Assembly (NCBI GenBank): GCA_025454425.1
Contig: JALOOL010000080.1
Location: forward strand, 1-38,660
Direction: 5' to 3'
DNA length: 38,660 bases
DNA from: Hydrococcus sp. Prado102
GTDB taxonomy: Bacteria; Cyanobacteriota; Cyanobacteriia; Cyanobacteriales; Microcystaceae
The notes under the pieces: model-generated
The model's input: only the letters and a program-made list of their open reading frames with translations
What the model was told of the DNA's origin: nothing
The model's database searches: none
Made by a program: the position numbers and the translations under genes
In this document: positions 8,753-17,239 of the stretch, piece after piece
Layout of the letters: every line of letters starts with the position of its first letter
How positions within the stretch are numbered: the stretch's first letter is position 1

Positions 8753-8795
8753 CTCTAACCCTTTACGCTGGCTCAAAAAAGATTCCGAACACTAG
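8745..8795 (+). pseudogene. Out-of-frame continuation of the HEAT-repeat gene
   Basis: Just past the stop at 8750-8752, another frame reads NSNPLRWLKKDSEH and then stops at 8793-8795. This matches the repeat consensus DDPNTLPWLKNLAQ. The reading frame was evidently shifted at GATGAATAACTCTAAC, where intact repeats read GATGACTCTAAC. The original protein would have been about 15 residues longer. Confidence 0.6.
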
Positions 8796-8844
8796 TAAAC
8801 AAGGTAATTGAGACGGAGATCTCTGCGATGAAATCTCACATAAT

Positions 8845-11781
8845 TTAATGTTTTCTTAGCTGCGATCGCGTTAAAGCAATAATTTCTTCAAAAGCAAAAT
8901 TATTCGCCATTTCAGTTAAAGTATTAGCAACAGAAACATTACCATCGGGAATTTGCTCGATTAATTTGAGAATCTGTTTGGTATTGACTCTCATTGCTGC
9001 TTGATGTAATTGTTCTATCCACTCAACAGGCATTGAAGCTAGTGCTTCTCTCAACTCCTCCGGTTGCAGGTGCGATCGCACTGGCATCGCTAACGAACCT
9101 TTTGCAGGCGGGATAGGTAATTGCGGCGATTGATAAATATAACGGACTCCCAAATGTTCGCTCATTTTTTCAAAAATTGTCTCGGCTCGAAATGGCTTGC
9201 GGACAAAATCATTACAGCCGACTGACAGAGCCGCGATGCGATCTTCTTCAAAGGCACTTCCAGTTAAGGCAATAATGATGGGGGGTTTTGTAAATGCGGA
9301 TTTAATCCGTTTGGTAGCCTCAAACCCGTCCATTACTGGCATCCGTATATCCATCCAGATTAAGTGGGGCGACCAGCTTTGAGTGAGGGATATCGCTTCA
9401 GTACCGTTACTTGCCTCTCGCACCTCAAAGCCCACTGGAGCAAGCAACTCTACCAATAAAGAACGATTTTCGGGCTTGTCCTCTGCAATTAAAATGCGAT
9501 AGGTCGGTTGTCCGCCTTCTAAACCAATGACAATTTGGCTCGATGCTTGCGAATACAACTCGTCAGCACTAACTAAGCTAGCCTGAATATCAAAGCGAAA
9601 AATCGTTCCTTTTCCTAAATAACTTTCAACGCTAATTTTTCCGCCCATAAGTTGCACGTATTCTTGGCTAATCGCCAAGCCTAGTCCAGTTCCTTGCTGC
9701 GATCGCCGACCGACTTGGGCTTGGACAAAGGGTTTAAAGAGCATTTCGATTTCTTCTGGGGCAATACCCGGCCCAGTGTCTTCGATTTCAAAATGAATAG
9801 TTATTTGTCGTTTGTCATTTGTTATTGGTTGAGAATTGTTTACAAATGACGTAGACGCGCTAGCGGCTTCTTGTAGGGTATGACCATTGACTAATGACGC
9901 TCTAAGCGTTATTCTGCCTCGTTCGGTAAACTTAATTGCATTGCCTAACAGGTTCATCAATACCTGGCGCAGCTTTCCTTCATCGGTGCGAATCGAGTCA
10001 GGCACATCGGGAGCCAAGTCAAAAACAAGCCCTAAACCTTTTGATTCTGCTTTGAAGCGAAACATTTGTTGGAGCGAATCGAGCCAACCATGCAAAGCAA
10101 AATTATTTTCATTGAGAGTGGTTCTTCCTGCTTCAATCTTGGCGATTTCTAACACGTCATTAATCAAATTCAACAGATGTTCGCCACTGCGGCTAATAGT
10201 ATCTAAATATTTTTGTTGCTTTTGAGCCAAATGACCACTGCGATCGAGCAATTGAGTAAAGCCTAAGATAACGTTAAGGGGGGTTCGCAGTTCGTGACTC
10301 ATGTTGGAGAGAAACTGGCTTTTGGCACGGTTAGCGACTTCTGCAACTTTGACTGCCTCTTGCAAAGCCACTTCTGCTTTTTTGCGTTCGCGGATTTCTT
10401 GCTGAAGTTGCTCGTTTTTTTCGCTTAATTCCTCTGTTCTTTGCTCGACTCGAATTTCTAACTCTTCGTTCGTTTTTGCCAGTGCAGCAAAGGACTCCCG
10501 CAACTGCTGCGCCATTTGGTTAAAGGAGCGAGCGAGCATTTTTAGTTCTTTAGTGCCTCTTGCAGTAACCGTTTGGTTTAAGTCGCCATTGGCGATCGCA
10601 ACCGACGCTTTGCCCAACTGAAGAATTGGCTGCGAGATCCAGCGAGAGGTATAAATTCCCAGCAACGTAGCGATTCCGAAAGCTCCCAGGCACAGAAGAA
10701 TAGTTGCGCGAGTATTGGCATCGATTTGTGCCATAAAGTCGGATTCTGGGACGACTACAACAATCAACCAATCCAATCCGCGATCGTCTTTCAAGGGCAT
10801 AACTTGTAAAAATTGCCGCTTGCCGTCAATATTAAAATCGAGTTGCTGTTGGTCGGTAATGCGAGTTAAGCTGCCAAAGCGATTTAATAAATGCTGGGTC
10901 GTGAGTTTTGTTAAAACATCGCTACTCGCGATCGCGGCAACCCGTTTTGCATCTTGCTCGGTTACAGGAGCCGTCGGATTGGGGATAATATAGGGGGCTT
11001 GGTTCGCGGAACTAGCTACTAGCAATCCCGTCTGTCGTTCGACGATAAATGTTTCGCCCGATCTCCCAATTTTCAAGCTTTTGAGAAAGTGGCTAATCTT
11101 TTCTAAAGAAAAATCAACAGCAACAACGCCTAGCAACTTCTGGCGATCGTCATAAACTGGCAAGCTAGCATTGAGTACATACTTCGGCACGGCATACAAC
11201 TTGTAGATTTCTCCCCAGTTGGCTTTTTTCTTCTTGACCGCAGTTCGATACCAAGGACGAGTTCGAGAATTAAAGTTAGGCTTAGATCGTACCAGTCGAG
11301 TCCGATTGTAATTAGAATCTACCTCGTAGAACCGCACTTCATGCCCAGTCTCTTCCCCCGAAACTTTCATCAAAAGTATGCCATCCTCTCCGAGTTCAGA
11401 CCCGATATGTCCGCCTGTTTGCTCGGTTCCCACATAAATTGCTCTGACCGATTCAAAAATCTGGATCTGATGTAAAAAATGTTGTTCTAATTGAGGGAAG
11501 TTTTGCAGATCCAGTTGCCCAAGCTGAATGGCATCAGCATTGACTTGATTAATCTTATGCGGGGTGGCAACATAGGTTTCTAAGTATTGCTGGATGCGAG
11601 CGGTAATTTCACTTCTGAGTTGGCTGGCTACCTCATTAACTGCCCTCTCCCCGTTTTGAATCGATAGCCACCCCGTCAGCCCCACCGCTAAAGAAATTTC
11701 CAGAATAAATGGTACTACGAGGATGAAGCGCAGTGGCACGCTTTTAGTCAGTTTAGAAACTCGATGGGTTAGAGGACGCAT
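8845..11781 (-). CDS. dCACHE-HAMP hybrid sensor histidine kinase with receiver
   Basis: This 978-residue membrane sensor has a first membrane helix at about 19-40 and an extracytoplasmic double-CACHE-type domain at about 45-345 ([19 protein letters not shown]). A second helix at 358-378 is followed by a HAMP at 379-431 and a coiled coil at 433-485. The HisKA box has phospho-His496 ([12 protein letters not shown]). The ATPase domain shows N614 (LLGNAIKF), DTGPG (668-672) and GTGLGL (697-702). A C-terminal receiver has Asp768, phospho-Asp811 ([11 protein letters not shown]) and Lys862 (VRKPF), then about 100 residues of helical tail. CACHE domains usually sense small molecules; the ligand is unknown. 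Residues about 632-660, between N614 and DTGPG, look like a translated dispersed repeat. It is divergent from 42-bp box copy B, 106 bases upstream. Confidence 0.92.
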   Translation of the reverse strand: MRPLTHRVSKLTKSVPLRFILVVPFILEISLAVGLTGWLSIQNGERAVNEVASQLRSEITARIQQYLETYVATPHKINQVNADAIQLGQLDLQNFPQLEQHFLHQIQIFESVRAIYVGTEQTGGHIGSELGEDGILLMKVSGEETGHEVRFYEVDSNYNRTRLVRSKPNFNSRTRPWYRTAVKKKKANWGEIYKLYAVPKYVLNASLPVYDDRQKLLGVVAVDFSLEKISHFLKSLKIGRSGETFIVERQTGLLVASSANQAPYIIPNPTAPVTEQDAKRVAAIASSDVLTKLTTQHLLNRFGSLTRITDQQQLDFNIDGKRQFLQVMPLKDDRGLDWLIVVVVPESDFMAQIDANTRATILLCLGAFGIATLLGIYTSRWISQPILQLGKASVAIANGDLNQTVTARGTKELKMLARSFNQMAQQLRESFAALAKTNEELEIRVEQRTEELSEKNEQLQQEIRERKKAEVALQEAVKVAEVANRAKSQFLSNMSHELRTPLNVILGFTQLLDRSGHLAQKQQKYLDTISRSGEHLLNLINDVLEIAKIEAGRTTLNENNFALHGWLDSLQQMFRFKAESKGLGLVFDLAPDVPDSIRTDEGKLRQVLMNLLGNAIKFTERGRITLRASLVNGHTLQEAASASTSFVNNSQPITNDKRQITIHFEIEDTGPGIAPEEIEMLFKPFVQAQVGRRSQQGTGLGLAISQEYVQLMGGKISVESYLGKGTIFRFDIQASLVSADELYSQASSQIVIGLEGGQPTYRILIAEDKPENRSLLVELLAPVGFEVREASNGTEAISLTQSWSPHLIWMDIRMPVMDGFEATKRIKSAFTKPPIIIALTGSAFEEDRIAALSVGCNDFVRKPFRAETIFEKMSEHLGVRYIYQSPQLPIPPAKGSLAMPVRSHLQPEELREALASMPVEWIEQLHQAAMRVNTKQILKLIEQIPDGNVSVANTLTEMANNFAFEEIIALTRSQLRKH
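9801..9876. repeat. Dispersed repeat inserted in frame in the kinase gene
   Basis: Here the kinase gene contains TTTGTCATTTGTTATTGGTT, then an imperfect inverted copy TTTACAAATGAC, followed by GTAGACGCGCTAGCGGCTTC. These resemble short palindromic repeats scattered in cyanobacterial genomes. They encode the low-complexity stretch [19 protein letters not shown] inside the ATPase domain without breaking the frame. Confidence 0.6.
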
Positions 11782-11887
11782 TTGACCGAATCCCGAATTT
11801 AAACGTCATTGAGATTAAGGGAAAGGCTTATTTAAAGTCTTAGAGAAGATAAGCTAGCGATCGCGCTTGCCATTTCACCAATCATGT

Positions 11888-11929
11888 TATGACAAATGTC
11901 ACAGTCTGGAAATGACATTTATAGGATGT
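11888..11929 (+). promoter_or_regulatory. 42-bp box, copy B (putative NarL-family operator)
   Basis: This reads TATGACAAATGTCAC, a spacer, then AAATGACATTTATAGGATGT. It holds the most perfect inverted repeat of the three copies (TGACAAATGTCA). It lies 56 bases before the 34-residue ORF at 11986 and in the same orientation. It is also in the divergent upstream region of the hybrid kinase. Confidence 0.68.
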
Positions 11930-11985
11930 AAGCAAGACCTCTCGTTCGATAACTTAGGATTATCCAACTCAAGAGGATTAAAGTG

Positions 11986-12090
11986 ATGACTGCGAATCTA
12001 TTACAAAGCCTTGCGATCGCAAAAATTCATCAAAAAAATCTAATGGCTCGATGGTTGCTCGATAAAAACTCCCGACTTGATTGTCAATGA
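11986..12090 (+). CDS. Possible 34-residue peptide gene downstream of box B
   Basis: The ATG at 11986 is preceded by AAGAGGA at good distance, and the frame runs to TGA 12088-12090. The peptide begins MTANLLQSLAIAKIHQKN and ends DKNSRLDCQ; it is mildly amphipathic and has no clear signal peptide or membrane helix. Support comes from the ribosome site and the correctly oriented 42-bp box upstream, not from a known family. It may equally be the leader of a regulatory RNA. Confidence 0.4.
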   Translation: MTANLLQSLAIAKIHQKNLMARWLLDKNSRLDCQ

Positions 12091-12559
12091 ATTTTAGAAG
12101 ATTGTGAAGATAATTCTCATAAAAGTCCCTCAAATCTTTATCTTTCCAAAATGAATAGAAAAATCTTTTTCGCTTCTTATATTCCCTTCGCTTGCTAATT
12201 AGTCATACTAATTAAATTTTCTGTTTATTACTCTGGTTTAACTTCTTACATTTATGTACGATCGCCATTTTCTTAATATTTGTTTACATTAAGATTAAAG
12301 CCGGACTGTTGAAGATGTTGGATGACAAAATTTTATTTGAGTTAGAACTAAAAACTTCTGCTTCAGTTAGTTTTAACCGACTTATTATATGAGCCAAGGA
12401 ATTAATTTCTTGGCGAACTCGATGAGAATGAAATAGCCATAGAGAGCGATCGCGCCTAAAAACCAGCTTCAAACGAATTTATATAATGTAATCAAAAATT
12501 TTCGCATTGGTAAGCCAGAGTCTCGTTTAAGCATCGCTACTTATATATATAACTAAAAT
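12091..12559. other. Gene-free spacer before the two-component pair
   Basis: About 470 AT-rich bases with no supported gene. A 62-residue minus-strand frame (12284-12472) has no ribosome site and no recognisable pattern and is not called. The DNA probably holds the promoter of the REC-kinase gene at 12560 and the end of any transcript from 11930, but no clear -10/-35 pair or terminator hairpin could be picked out. Confidence 0.5.
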
Positions 12560-13624
12560 ATGAATGACACTCAGCCCTCCAAGGGAGATATTCTCATTAT
12601 TGACGATACACCAGACAACCTACGCCTTTTATCGGCGATGCTAGATAAACAGGGTTATGAAGTTCGCAGTGTAACCAACGGTGCAACCGGATTGATGGGC
12701 GTGCAGGCTCAACCGCCCGATTTAATTCTGCTAGACATTAATATGCCTCAAATGAATGGCTACGAAGTGTGTCAGCGCTTAAAAGCTAATCCCGATGCGA
12801 AGGAAATACCTGTAATTTTTATTAGCGCTCTCAATGAAGTGTTTGATAAAGTCAAAGCCTTTGCGGTTGGCGGTGTAGATTATATTACCAAACCATTCCA
12901 GGTTGAGGAGGTTTTAGTACGAGTTGAGAATCAATTGACCGTCCGCAGGCTGCAAGCGCAGTTACTCAAAGCCTTAGAACAAGAGCGGGAACTCAATCAA
13001 CGAATTGAGGAGATAGCCATTCTCGAAGAGCGCAATCGCATCGCCCGCGATATCCATGACTCGTTAGGTCATGCACTTGTAGCACTGAACATTCAAATGG
13101 AAACTGCGCTAACCTTGTGGCAGGACGATCCAAACAAAGCTTATACATTTTTAGTAGAAGCCAAACAGCTAGGTTCAAAAGCGTTGGAAGCGGTGCGCCA
13201 ATCGGTCACAGACATGAGATCCGATCCCTTACACGGTCAATTATTAGAAAGAGCGATCGCCACCCTCATCGAAGAATTTTACCAGACCACGGGCATAATG
13301 CCCCAATGCCAGATCGACCTATCTCAGCCCTTATCAGAGCGAGTTAATCTTGCAGTATATCGAATCTTGCAGGAAGGATTGACTAACATCTGCAAACATT
13401 CGCAAGCAACTGCGGTTCGGCTGACTATTCAGACAACGGCTTTCGATTTATCGCTTATGCTTCAAGATAATGGTAGAGGCTTTCGGGTCGATAATACTTC
13501 TTGCGGATTTGGACTCCAGGGAATGCGAGAAAGAATTGCCGCTTTGGGAGGAAAATTGAAACTTGATAGCGAACCGGGAGCAGGCTGTCGGATTACGGCT
13601 AAATTTTCGAGGTTATTAACATGA
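12560..13624 (+). CDS. Response-regulator/HisKA_3 hybrid histidine kinase
   Basis: This soluble 354-residue kinase carries an N-terminal receiver: Asp15/Asp16, phospho-Asp59 (LILLDINMPQMNG) and Lys111 (ITKPF). A coiled linker (128-155) follows. A HisKA_3 dimerisation domain has His166 in ERNRIARDIHDSLGH. The GHKL ATPase shows N276 (EGLTNICKHSQA), DNGRGF (303-308) and GFGLQGMRERI. HisKA_3 kinases of the NarX/DesK type usually phosphorylate NarL/FixJ regulators, and one follows immediately with an ATGA overlap (13621-13624). With no membrane segment, input must come through the receiver, possibly by phosphotransfer from the hybrid kinase at 8845-11781. That relay is inference. ATG 12560 has no strong ribosome site. 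Confidence 0.92.
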   Translation: MNDTQPSKGDILIIDDTPDNLRLLSAMLDKQGYEVRSVTNGATGLMGVQAQPPDLILLDINMPQMNGYEVCQRLKANPDAKEIPVIFISALNEVFDKVKAFAVGGVDYITKPFQVEEVLVRVENQLTVRRLQAQLLKALEQERELNQRIEEIAILEERNRIARDIHDSLGHALVALNIQMETALTLWQDDPNKAYTFLVEAKQLGSKALEAVRQSVTDMRSDPLHGQLLERAIATLIEEFYQTTGIMPQCQIDLSQPLSERVNLAVYRILQEGLTNICKHSQATAVRLTIQTTAFDLSLMLQDNGRGFRVDNTSCGFGLQGMRERIAALGGKLKLDSEPGAGCRITAKFSRLLT

Positions 13625-14313
13625 TTCGAGTGATGCTCGTAGAAGACCAAGAGATTGTTCGTCGGGGTTTAAAGACCTTATTAGAGACAAAATCCGATCT
13701 TCAAGTCGTGGGCGAAGCGGAAAATGGAAAAATGGCGATCGAACAGCTAGAAGCATTGCAGGGAGCCGAGCAATTCCCAGAAGTAGTGCTGATGGATATT
13801 CGGATGCCCGTGATGGGTGGGGTGGAAGCCACCCGACTAATCCGCCAGCAGTTTCGGGACATAAAGATTTTGATCCTGACAACTTTTAGCGATACTCAAT
13901 ACGTAGCAGAAGCCTTGCGTTTAGGGGCTAAAGGCTATCTATTAAAGGATACGCCTGCTGAGGAATTGGCAAAGGCAATTCGCTCGATTTCCCAGGGCTA
14001 CACTCAATTTGGGCCTGGAATTATGGAAAAGGTAATTGCCCAAGTACCGACGACTGAGCCAAACAAGCGCGAAGAACCCCCAACGGGGCTATTAGAATTA
14101 ACTTCCAGAGAACGGGAAGTATTGCGAATGATTGCGTCTGGTGCGAGTAATCGAGAAATTGCGCGATCGCTCTTCCTTTCAGAAGGGACGGTAAGAAATC
14201 ATATTTCCCACATTTTAACTCGGTTGAACGTGCGCGATCGCACTCAAGCCGCGATCGTTGCTAATACTTTTAGCACTTGGTTAGAGCCAAAATCTCCCAG
14301 TGCAGGCGATTAG
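13621..14313 (+). CDS. NarL/FixJ-family response regulator
   Basis: This 230-residue transcription factor has an N-terminal receiver with acidic pocket Glu8/Asp9, phospho-Asp59 ([13 protein letters not shown]), Thr87/Thr88 and Lys109 (YLLKDTP). A linker (about 125-158) precedes a LuxR-type helix-turn-helix at about 158-220 (LTSREREVLRMIASGASNRE and EGTVRNHISHILTRL). It is translationally coupled to the upstream HisKA_3 kinase, its probable partner. A 42-bp box begins 14 bases after its stop, and two more copies flank the cluster. Regulators of this family commonly bind inverted repeats, so the boxes are the natural candidate operators; this was not tested. Confidence 0.94.
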   Translation: MIRVMLVEDQEIVRRGLKTLLETKSDLQVVGEAENGKMAIEQLEALQGAEQFPEVVLMDIRMPVMGGVEATRLIRQQFRDIKILILTTFSDTQYVAEALRLGAKGYLLKDTPAEELAKAIRSISQGYTQFGPGIMEKVIAQVPTTEPNKREEPPTGLLELTSREREVLRMIASGASNREIARSLFLSEGTVRNHISHILTRLNVRDRTQAAIVANTFSTWLEPKSPSAGD

Positions 14314-14327
14314 TTTTAAAGACTTAT

Positions 14328-14369
14328 CATGACAAATGTAATGGTTTGAACGTGACATTTATTCGATGT
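14328..14369 (+). promoter_or_regulatory. 42-bp box, copy C (putative NarL-family operator)
   Basis: This reads CATGACAAATGTAAT, a spacer, then CGTGACATTTATTCGATGT. It differs from copy A at about five positions and from copy B at about ten. It lies directly after the NarL-family regulator and points to the unknown gene at 14564, 194 bases downstream. Confidence 0.66.
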
Positions 14370-14563
14370 GGATGATGGTGTTTTCCATTTAAATAGATAT
14401 TAGTTCTTAAAGCTGCACCTCGAAGGAACCCTAGCAAGGTCAACTCGATCGCCTGACTTCTCTTAGAAACATCTATCCTCAAATCGCCAGTAGTTTTGTG
14501 CTAATCGAAATCCCTGACTTTCCTAACCAATGTATTAATACAAAAACAATTTGGAGAACTCAG

Positions 14564-15052
14564 ATGGTGCTTCAACAAAAACCCCTCAACATTACTCAAG
14601 TTAATCCACTGCCCAAACGCTTTATCTTAAACGACATTGCAGGTAGCACAGAGATTGTTTTTTTGCCTCAATCGCCAAGTTCAGCAAACCCTCAACTAGA
14701 TTACCAAGAAATGGAAACTATTCTAGCGATCGCTGAGGTCAATTTGTCCGTGCTGAAAAGTTTCCCATCGCAACTTCAGATCGTTGCATCTGGCATAGCT
14801 CCTACGTCGGGTTGGTCAAATCCTCAGTTAGTGCCATATACATATATCCAAGCACCACCAGACGGAATTTATGACTTTGATTTTGTAGCAAATCCTCCCC
14901 AGGACATTGTGGCAGAGGTAATTACACCCATCAAAGCACAGTATATTTGGCCAATCTTTCCTCAAGAACTTATCGGAGTAAGAATACATACATACACAAA
15001 TTCCCATGTCGTTTTGCTGAACGCACAAGTTTCCTCCTCTAAGAGCGCTTAA
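14564..15052 (+). CDS. Unknown protein, short paralog of the 17240 gene (about 100 residues missing)
   Basis: The start at ATG 14564 is chosen by alignment with the paralog at 17240 and a GGAGA ribosome site; the frame is open upstream to 14498. The product has 162 residues. The first 50 (NITQVNPLPKRFILNDIAGS) and last 105 (LSVLKSFPSQLQIVASG, QAPPDGIYDFDFVA, ELIGVRIHTYTNS) match the 262-residue paralog closely. Paralog residues about 51-150 are absent with the frame preserved. The fold looks beta-rich and soluble; there is no signal peptide. Function is unknown. It lies downstream of box C and ends just before a terminator and the first RTX gene. Its shared leader and trailer with the paralog show that the whole block was duplicated. 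Confidence 0.7.
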   Translation: MVLQQKPLNITQVNPLPKRFILNDIAGSTEIVFLPQSPSSANPQLDYQEMETILAIAEVNLSVLKSFPSQLQIVASGIAPTSGWSNPQLVPYTYIQAPPDGIYDFDFVANPPQDIVAEVITPIKAQYIWPIFPQELIGVRIHTYTNSHVVLLNAQVSSSKSA

Positions 15053-15139
15053 TCAATGTCTTTTGTTGAAAATTGTTGCGACTAATTTTGTACAGAAGTC
15101 GTTTTTACAGAAAAATTTCAGTCTTGGTCTAGATAACTA

Positions 15140-15166
15140 AAGCTCGCGCAGGCGGGCTTTTTTTTT
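15140..15166 (+). terminator. Rho-independent terminator
   Basis: The hairpin AAGCTCGC-GCAG-GCGGGCTT is followed by a run of nine or more T. The same terminator, with slightly changed loop and the same following bases, recurs at 18780-18804 after the second copy of the module. Confidence 0.85.
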
Positions 15167-15263
15167 AGATTTTCGGGATTAAATCTGAGGAAATTTCTAA
15201 CTAGACAAAATGCAAGACAAAAATATTTTTTTTTCTCATTTTTTCATGTTCTAACTATGGAAA

Positions 15264-15331
15264 GTCAGATACAAGTCAGAATCATCTCAGTCACGATCTC
15301 AGTCAACGGCAGATTTTAATGAATGTATAGC
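15264..15331 (+). promoter_or_regulatory. TCAG direct-repeat promoter, copy 1
   Basis: TCAG occurs at 15265, 15276, 15287 and 15299 (spacing 11, 11 and 12). A -10-like TATAGC starts at 15326, 27 bases after the last TCAG. The same array with the same spacing precedes the second RTX gene. Direct repeats at one helical turn are typical of OmpR/PhoB-family activators; which regulator binds here is unknown. Confidence 0.6.
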
Positions 15332-15415
15332 AACTGAGAGGTTCTCAGATCGAACTAACTGATTACTGATACTAGGTATGCGCTCAATTAAAGCAACAAA
15401 AGGAACAACATAACT

Positions 15416-16981
15416 ATGACGATTATTAGTGGAACAATAACTCAAGCAGACGACAACATTATTGCAGATGGTGGCGACGATAGATTTGATGTCCTAGCAG
15501 GTAACGATCGCGTTACTAGTGGTGCGGGCAATGATAGTATATCAGGCAGTTTTGGCAATGATACTCTCTTAGGCGGAAACAATAACGATGTTTTATTAGG
15601 TCAAGACAACCGAGATTCCCTTGAAGGTCAAGCAGGAAATGATACTCTTGAAGGTGGCAATGATAATGACTTCCTTTCTGGCGGGACAGGAAACAATCTT
15701 GTTAACGGCGGTGCGGGAAATGATACGTTAGTTGCCGCTAATGGAATCATTACTGAACCAGGGGATATTGGCGATACCCTAATTGGTGGTGCAGGAATTG
15801 ACGAGTTGCGCGTTGAGGGAGCCTCAAACTACGTTTTGACTAACGATCTGATTTCTGTTGGCGGTTTAATACACCGTTACTCTGCTGTAGCTGATAATAA
15901 AGCTGAAGGTGCGATCGAAAAGGTCAGACTCACTGGTAACACGGCTGATAACACTATTGATGCTTCTGCTGCTCTGTTAATAGATCGAACCTTCCTTTTT
16001 GGCAATCAAGGCAATGACACTATTAAGGGCAGTCAAGGTTTAGATCAAATTTCTGGAGGTAGCGGTAATGATAGTCTAGTTGGCGGTGCAGGATTTAACT
16101 TCATCGATGGCAACGATGGCAATGACATTCTAATCGGTGGCAACGACGACAACAATTTAGAAGGCGGTGCAGGAAACGACATTGTTCAAGGTGGCGCAGA
16201 GGGTGACTTTTTTCAAGAGAGCCTTTTTGATGGAGCCGGAGATGACCGATATATTGGGCTAGGAGGCGATGATTTCTTCGCTTTAGATGGCAATTCCTTT
16301 AGTTCTGACAATATTAGCTTCAATCTTATTACCACTGCCAGCGACCCCAACAAAAGCCTACTAACAGGTGGCAAGTTTGTGTTTGGTAATTTAGATGACT
16401 CGGCTACGGGTACCGATACCCTCGAAGGGATTGAAACCGTGCAAATCTCTGGAACTGCTGGCAGAAATACTATTAATGCTTTCAACTTCAACCAAGACGT
16501 TATTCTTATTGGTAATGGTGGTGGCGATAATCTGCAAGGCGGTCGCGGTAACGATAGCCTAAGAGGTTCATTCTCTGATAGCGATACTATCTCAGGAGGT
16601 CTGGGTAATGATACCCTCATTGGCAATGGTGGTTTTAATACTGGAGAGATAGATATTTTAAGAGGAGGAAATATATTTAATGGGGTTCAATCTGCCGATA
16701 CTTTTGAAATAGGAGATGGCTATCGACAAGCTGGTCATGCGATTATTACGGACTTTTCTGTCCAAGATGGGGACAAACTTCGCCTTCGTTTTCCTTTCCA
16801 GGGTTCTGCTAGCGATTTTACCTTCGTACAGAAAAACTTTAATCCGGTTTCGAGTACCAATAACTCATCTATCTTAGATACAGTCATCTTCTTTGGTTCG
16901 TCTTCTGCTAACGACATTATTGCCGTGGTTGAAGATGTCAGTATCACTGCGACAACTCCTGGGGTCGAAATCTTTGGTTAA
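15416..16981 (+). CDS. RTX-type calcium-binding repeat protein
   Basis: This 521-residue protein is built of Gly/Asp-rich nonapeptide repeats of the GGxGxDxLx type (for example GGAGNDTLVAA, GGSGNDSLVGGAG). They are in blocks at about residues 20-115, 190-265 and 365-415, separated by beta-rich segments such as GTDTLEGIETVQISGTAGRN. These repeats fold into calcium-binding beta rolls in secreted or surface proteins. The C-terminal 100 residues (HAIITDFSVQDGDKLRL, NDIIAVVEDVS) resemble the usual cap and type I secretion tail. There is no N-terminal signal peptide, as expected for type I export. No catalytic domain is visible, so toxin or enzyme activity should not be assumed. The promoter is the direct-repeat array at 15264. 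Confidence 0.85.
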   Translation: MTIISGTITQADDNIIADGGDDRFDVLAGNDRVTSGAGNDSISGSFGNDTLLGGNNNDVLLGQDNRDSLEGQAGNDTLEGGNDNDFLSGGTGNNLVNGGAGNDTLVAANGIITEPGDIGDTLIGGAGIDELRVEGASNYVLTNDLISVGGLIHRYSAVADNKAEGAIEKVRLTGNTADNTIDASAALLIDRTFLFGNQGNDTIKGSQGLDQISGGSGNDSLVGGAGFNFIDGNDGNDILIGGNDDNNLEGGAGNDIVQGGAEGDFFQESLFDGAGDDRYIGLGGDDFFALDGNSFSSDNISFNLITTASDPNKSLLTGGKFVFGNLDDSATGTDTLEGIETVQISGTAGRNTINAFNFNQDVILIGNGGGDNLQGGRGNDSLRGSFSDSDTISGGLGNDTLIGNGGFNTGEIDILRGGNIFNGVQSADTFEIGDGYRQAGHAIITDFSVQDGDKLRLRFPFQGSASDFTFVQKNFNPVSSTNNSSILDTVIFFGSSSANDIIAVVEDVSITATTPGVEIFG

Positions 16982-17239
16982 CTGTGACTTGCATCATAAG
17001 TCAATCGTTGGTTGAGTTAAGCGCGATCGCCACCCAACCAACAAATCGCTATTCAACAGTCTGCAATAAACAAAGTATTCAACTAGCCCATTCCACCAAA
17101 GCTCAAATGCAACAGTAGCTAAAAGCTGACTTATCTCGGAAACCCCTAGAGCAAGTCGCAGGTGGATTTGTGCTGGGCGAAGATTCCTGACTTCCCTAAC
17201 CAACCCATTCACACAAAAACAATTAGGAGAATTTAAACC
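16982..17239 (+). other. Spacer with hairpin and leader shared with the 14564 gene
   Basis: A stem GTTGGTTG/CAACCAAC (17007-17014 with 17035-17042) could end RTX transcription, though it lacks a T run. Bases from about 17120 to 17239 match the leader of the 14564 gene (shared TTTGTGCT, CCTGACTT and CCTAACCAA blocks). They contain a short frame ending KPLEQVAGGFVLGEDS before TGA at 17188-17190. That frame has a stop upstream and no start, so it looks like a remnant. Confidence 0.5.

Noticed and set aside
12284-12472. 62-residue minus-strand frame before the two-component pair
   Set aside because: There is no ribosome site, no recognisable pattern, and its composition is like non-coding AT-rich DNA.
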